From Microbacteriaceae bacterium (GTDB taxonomy: Bacteria > Actinomycetota > Actinomycetes > Actinomycetales > Microbacteriaceae), in NCBI GenBank assembly GCA_947443745.1, contig CANEXL010000004.1:1-47496 (forward strand): DNA of 47,496 nucleotides, written 5' to 3'. Below, in pieces: positions 45,994 through 47,496 of the stretch. The notes under the pieces are model-generated. The model had not been told where the DNA came from and ran no database searches. It was given only the letters and a program-made list of their open reading frames with translations. Position 1 is the stretch's first letter; each line of letters opens with the position of its first letter. A program made the translations under genes and the position numbers.

Positions 45994-46260
45994 ATGTCTT
46001 TCACTCGCAAAAGAATCGCTTCGCTCGTTGCCACCTTTGGCGCCAACGGGCTTCGTTCCTCGGGTCGTGAGGATGACGTCATCGAGGGACGGGATGACTT
46101 TCCGTTGACAGATTTAGGCGTTGATTCCCTGGGGGCAATGGAACTGTGCATGGCACTTGAATCCGAATTCGGGCTCGACATTCGCCCGGACAATCTTGCC
46201 GACTTTGGCACGCTGGGTGGTCTCGCCCGGGCCGCCGACGAAGCGCTCGCCCGAAGCTAG
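45994..46260 (+). CDS. Stand-alone acyl/peptidyl carrier protein
   Basis: An 88-residue four-helix carrier with the phosphopantetheine serine Ser45 in LGVDSLGAMELCMALE, followed by FGLDIRPDNLADFGTLGGLA, the normal helix III/IV pattern. It is not the fatty-acid ACP by context, since no fab genes are near. The ATG at 45994 lacks a Shine-Dalgarno; a TATATT box at 45979-45984 stands 9 bases upstream. It lies between two paralogous adenylating enzymes. Confidence 0.88.
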   Translation: MSFTRKRIASLVATFGANGLRSSGREDDVIEGRDDFPLTDLGVDSLGAMELCMALESEFGLDIRPDNLADFGTLGGLARAADEALARS

Positions 46261-46304
46261 TTTCTCCCTCCTGCCCCCCGAAAAAGAAAGACCTTGCGCT
46301 CATT

Positions 46305-47496
46305 GTGACTCGCTACTCGTTGATGGCTGACGGCTTGCGCCGCAGCAGGACGCTTACTCCCACGAGGGACGCCCTTCTGACGATGAGGGAATCCTTCACC
46401 TTCGAAGAGCTGGAACCGCGTGTCGCCGGCCTGGCCAGAAAACTACGGGACGAGCTCCCCGTGGGTCCGGGAACAACAACGCCCGTCTTGCCGGTTCGAG
46501 TAGACCGCTCGACGGAATCGATTCTCGCTGTGCTGGCATGCGCCTATGCAGAGATTCCTTTTGTGTCCATTGACGCCCGTACGCCAGGGCATCGGCTGGA
46601 GGCACTCCTCCACAGTCTCGGCTCTCCCGACTGGATATTGGACGCCGCCGTGGACTCCTCACCAGAATCCATCGATGACATGAATGTTCTGCGACTGACC
46701 GGAGAGGCTACGCGTGGAGAAGAGTTGGGCGAGCCATTCGCCTTCTCGACGTCGGAACCTCCCGAGCTGGGCATGGTTATTCTCACCTCGGGAACCACGG
46801 GTGTGCCCAAGGGTGTGATGTACGACTGGGGATTCCTCGAAAAGGGGATGCACATGCGGCATTCCCTCATGGAGCGAGATTTTGCCTCGACACGCAGCGT
46901 TACTTTTGCGCCGCTTCCCTTCGCCGTTGGCGCTCTCTATGTTTTGGATCTTGCGGTCGGACACACCGTCATTGTCTTGGACCCAACGACATCAACAGTT
47001 CCCGAATTGCTTGCGCGCCTCGTCGAAGTTCAACCAACGAAACTCATTCTGGTGTCTCAATTCGCCAGGCTCCTCAGCCGATATAAGAATTCGGAGAACT
47101 TTCAACTCCCGACCGTCGAGGCCTTTATTGTGGGCGGGGAAGTCTGCCGTTTCGAATACGTCAAACCGCTCGCGAAATTCTTCCCCAATAATCCGCTCGT
47201 TTTGCACGGGTTGTCATCGTCAGAATGTGTTCAACATGTCGAGTATTTCTTCCGGCTCGACGACGCCCCGGACACGGGACTCATCCCGATTGGGTATCCC
47301 AACGAGAGATCCCGTGTTCGCTTTGAACCAACGGATGGCAGATCAGATCATTTTGAACTCACTGTCTCAGGGAACATTGCCCAGGGCTACTTTCGTGACC
47401 CCGAAACGTCTGACCTCAGGTTCACGATTGACGACGAGGGAGACCGCCGCTGGCGCACCGGTGACGTTGTGAGTGTCGCCGAGACGGGTCTTCTCA
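46305..47496 (+). CDS. Stand-alone adenylating enzyme 2, partial (runs off right edge)
   Basis: Paralogue of the 44440 gene; the frame is open from the GTG at 46305 to the last base (397 codons seen). It starts MTRYSLMADGLRR, parallel to MARYSLVARGLRN of the first copy. Over one 73-residue block near residues 24-96, 60 positions are identical by my count. Motifs A3 LTSGTTGVPKG, A5-like GLSSSE and A7 RRWRTGDVV are present; the A10 lysine lies beyond the edge. The A4 Asp position again reads Ala (FAPLPFAVG), and the pocket residues differ from copy 1 (PF for SS), so the two may activate different acids for one carrier. Confidence 0.83.
   Translation, partial: MTRYSLMADGLRRSRTLTPTRDALLTMRESFTFEELEPRVAGLARKLRDELPVGPGTTTPVLPVRVDRSTESILAVLACAYAEIPFVSIDARTPGHRLEALLHSLGSPDWILDAAVDSSPESIDDMNVLRLTGEATRGEELGEPFAFSTSEPPELGMVILTSGTTGVPKGVMYDWGFLEKGMHMRHSLMERDFASTRSVTFAPLPFAVGALYVLDLAVGHTVIVLDPTTSTVPELLARLVEVQPTKLILVSQFARLLSRYKNSENFQLPTVEAFIVGGEVCRFEYVKPLAKFFPNNPLVLHGLSSSECVQHVEYFFRLDDAPDTGLIPIGYPNERSRVRFEPTDGRSDHFELTVSGNIAQGYFRDPETSDLRFTIDDEGDRRWRTGDVVSVAETGLL

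Overview
The window looks like a chromosomal segment of a moderately GC-rich actinobacterium, most likely a member of the Microbacteriaceae. This is inferred from frequent GTG starts, several start codons sitting 6-7 bases behind a -10 box (leaderless transcripts), a SufS/SufU pair, PadR, IclR and LacI regulators, and Phd/VapC-type modules. No phage, IS element, CRISPR array or rRNA was seen, and no gap between called genes exceeds 300 bases.

Bases 1-24573 form a catabolic island for methoxylated aromatic acids (lignin monomers). On the minus strand a tetrahydrofolate (THF)-dependent O-demethylase homologue (4346-5716) is followed by a five-gene branched-chain-amino-acid-type ABC importer (1-4134). 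An IclR regulator (5868-6743) is divergent to it. On the plus strand come a second demethylase homologue, metF, a LigM-like demethylase, folE, purU, folD and a MetE-like methyltransferase (6940-14411), which end against a convergent padR. Together these can strip methyl groups onto THF, oxidise them to formate, return THF, and divert methyl groups to methionine. After an FkbM-type methyltransferase gene comes an MNT/HEPN toxin-antitoxin cassette (16091-16908) lodged at the start codon of a second iclR gene and flanked by an exact 32-bp direct repeat. Next is a tightly overlapped operon ligK-ligU-ligJ-ligI-ligA-ligB-ligC (17771-23698). It encodes the whole protocatechuate 4,5-cleavage route to pyruvate plus oxaloacetate and ends in a UUCG-loop terminator.

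Bases 23779-32871 carry auxiliary dehydrogenases (a DUF1932 3-hydroxyisobutyrate-dehydrogenase-like enzyme, a zinc alcohol dehydrogenase, an aldo/keto reductase) and a sugar-uptake locus: LacI repressor, lipoprotein binding protein, permease, single-domain ATPase, BadF/NAGK-type kinase and inositol-monophosphatase-family enzyme.

Bases 32988-44351 are mostly housekeeping and small modules: an M23 peptidase, tRNA-Thr(GGT) and tRNA-Met(CAT), an NAD(P)-binding protein, Phd/VapC, a small membrane protein, an APC permease, an ABC-2 exporter, a 55-residue charged protein that other gene lists could easily miss, SufS/SufU, a long amidase and a RelBE-type pair.

From 44440 to the right edge an adenylating enzyme, a stand-alone acyl carrier protein and a second, paralogous adenylating enzyme (cut by the window) begin what may be a small biosynthetic cluster.
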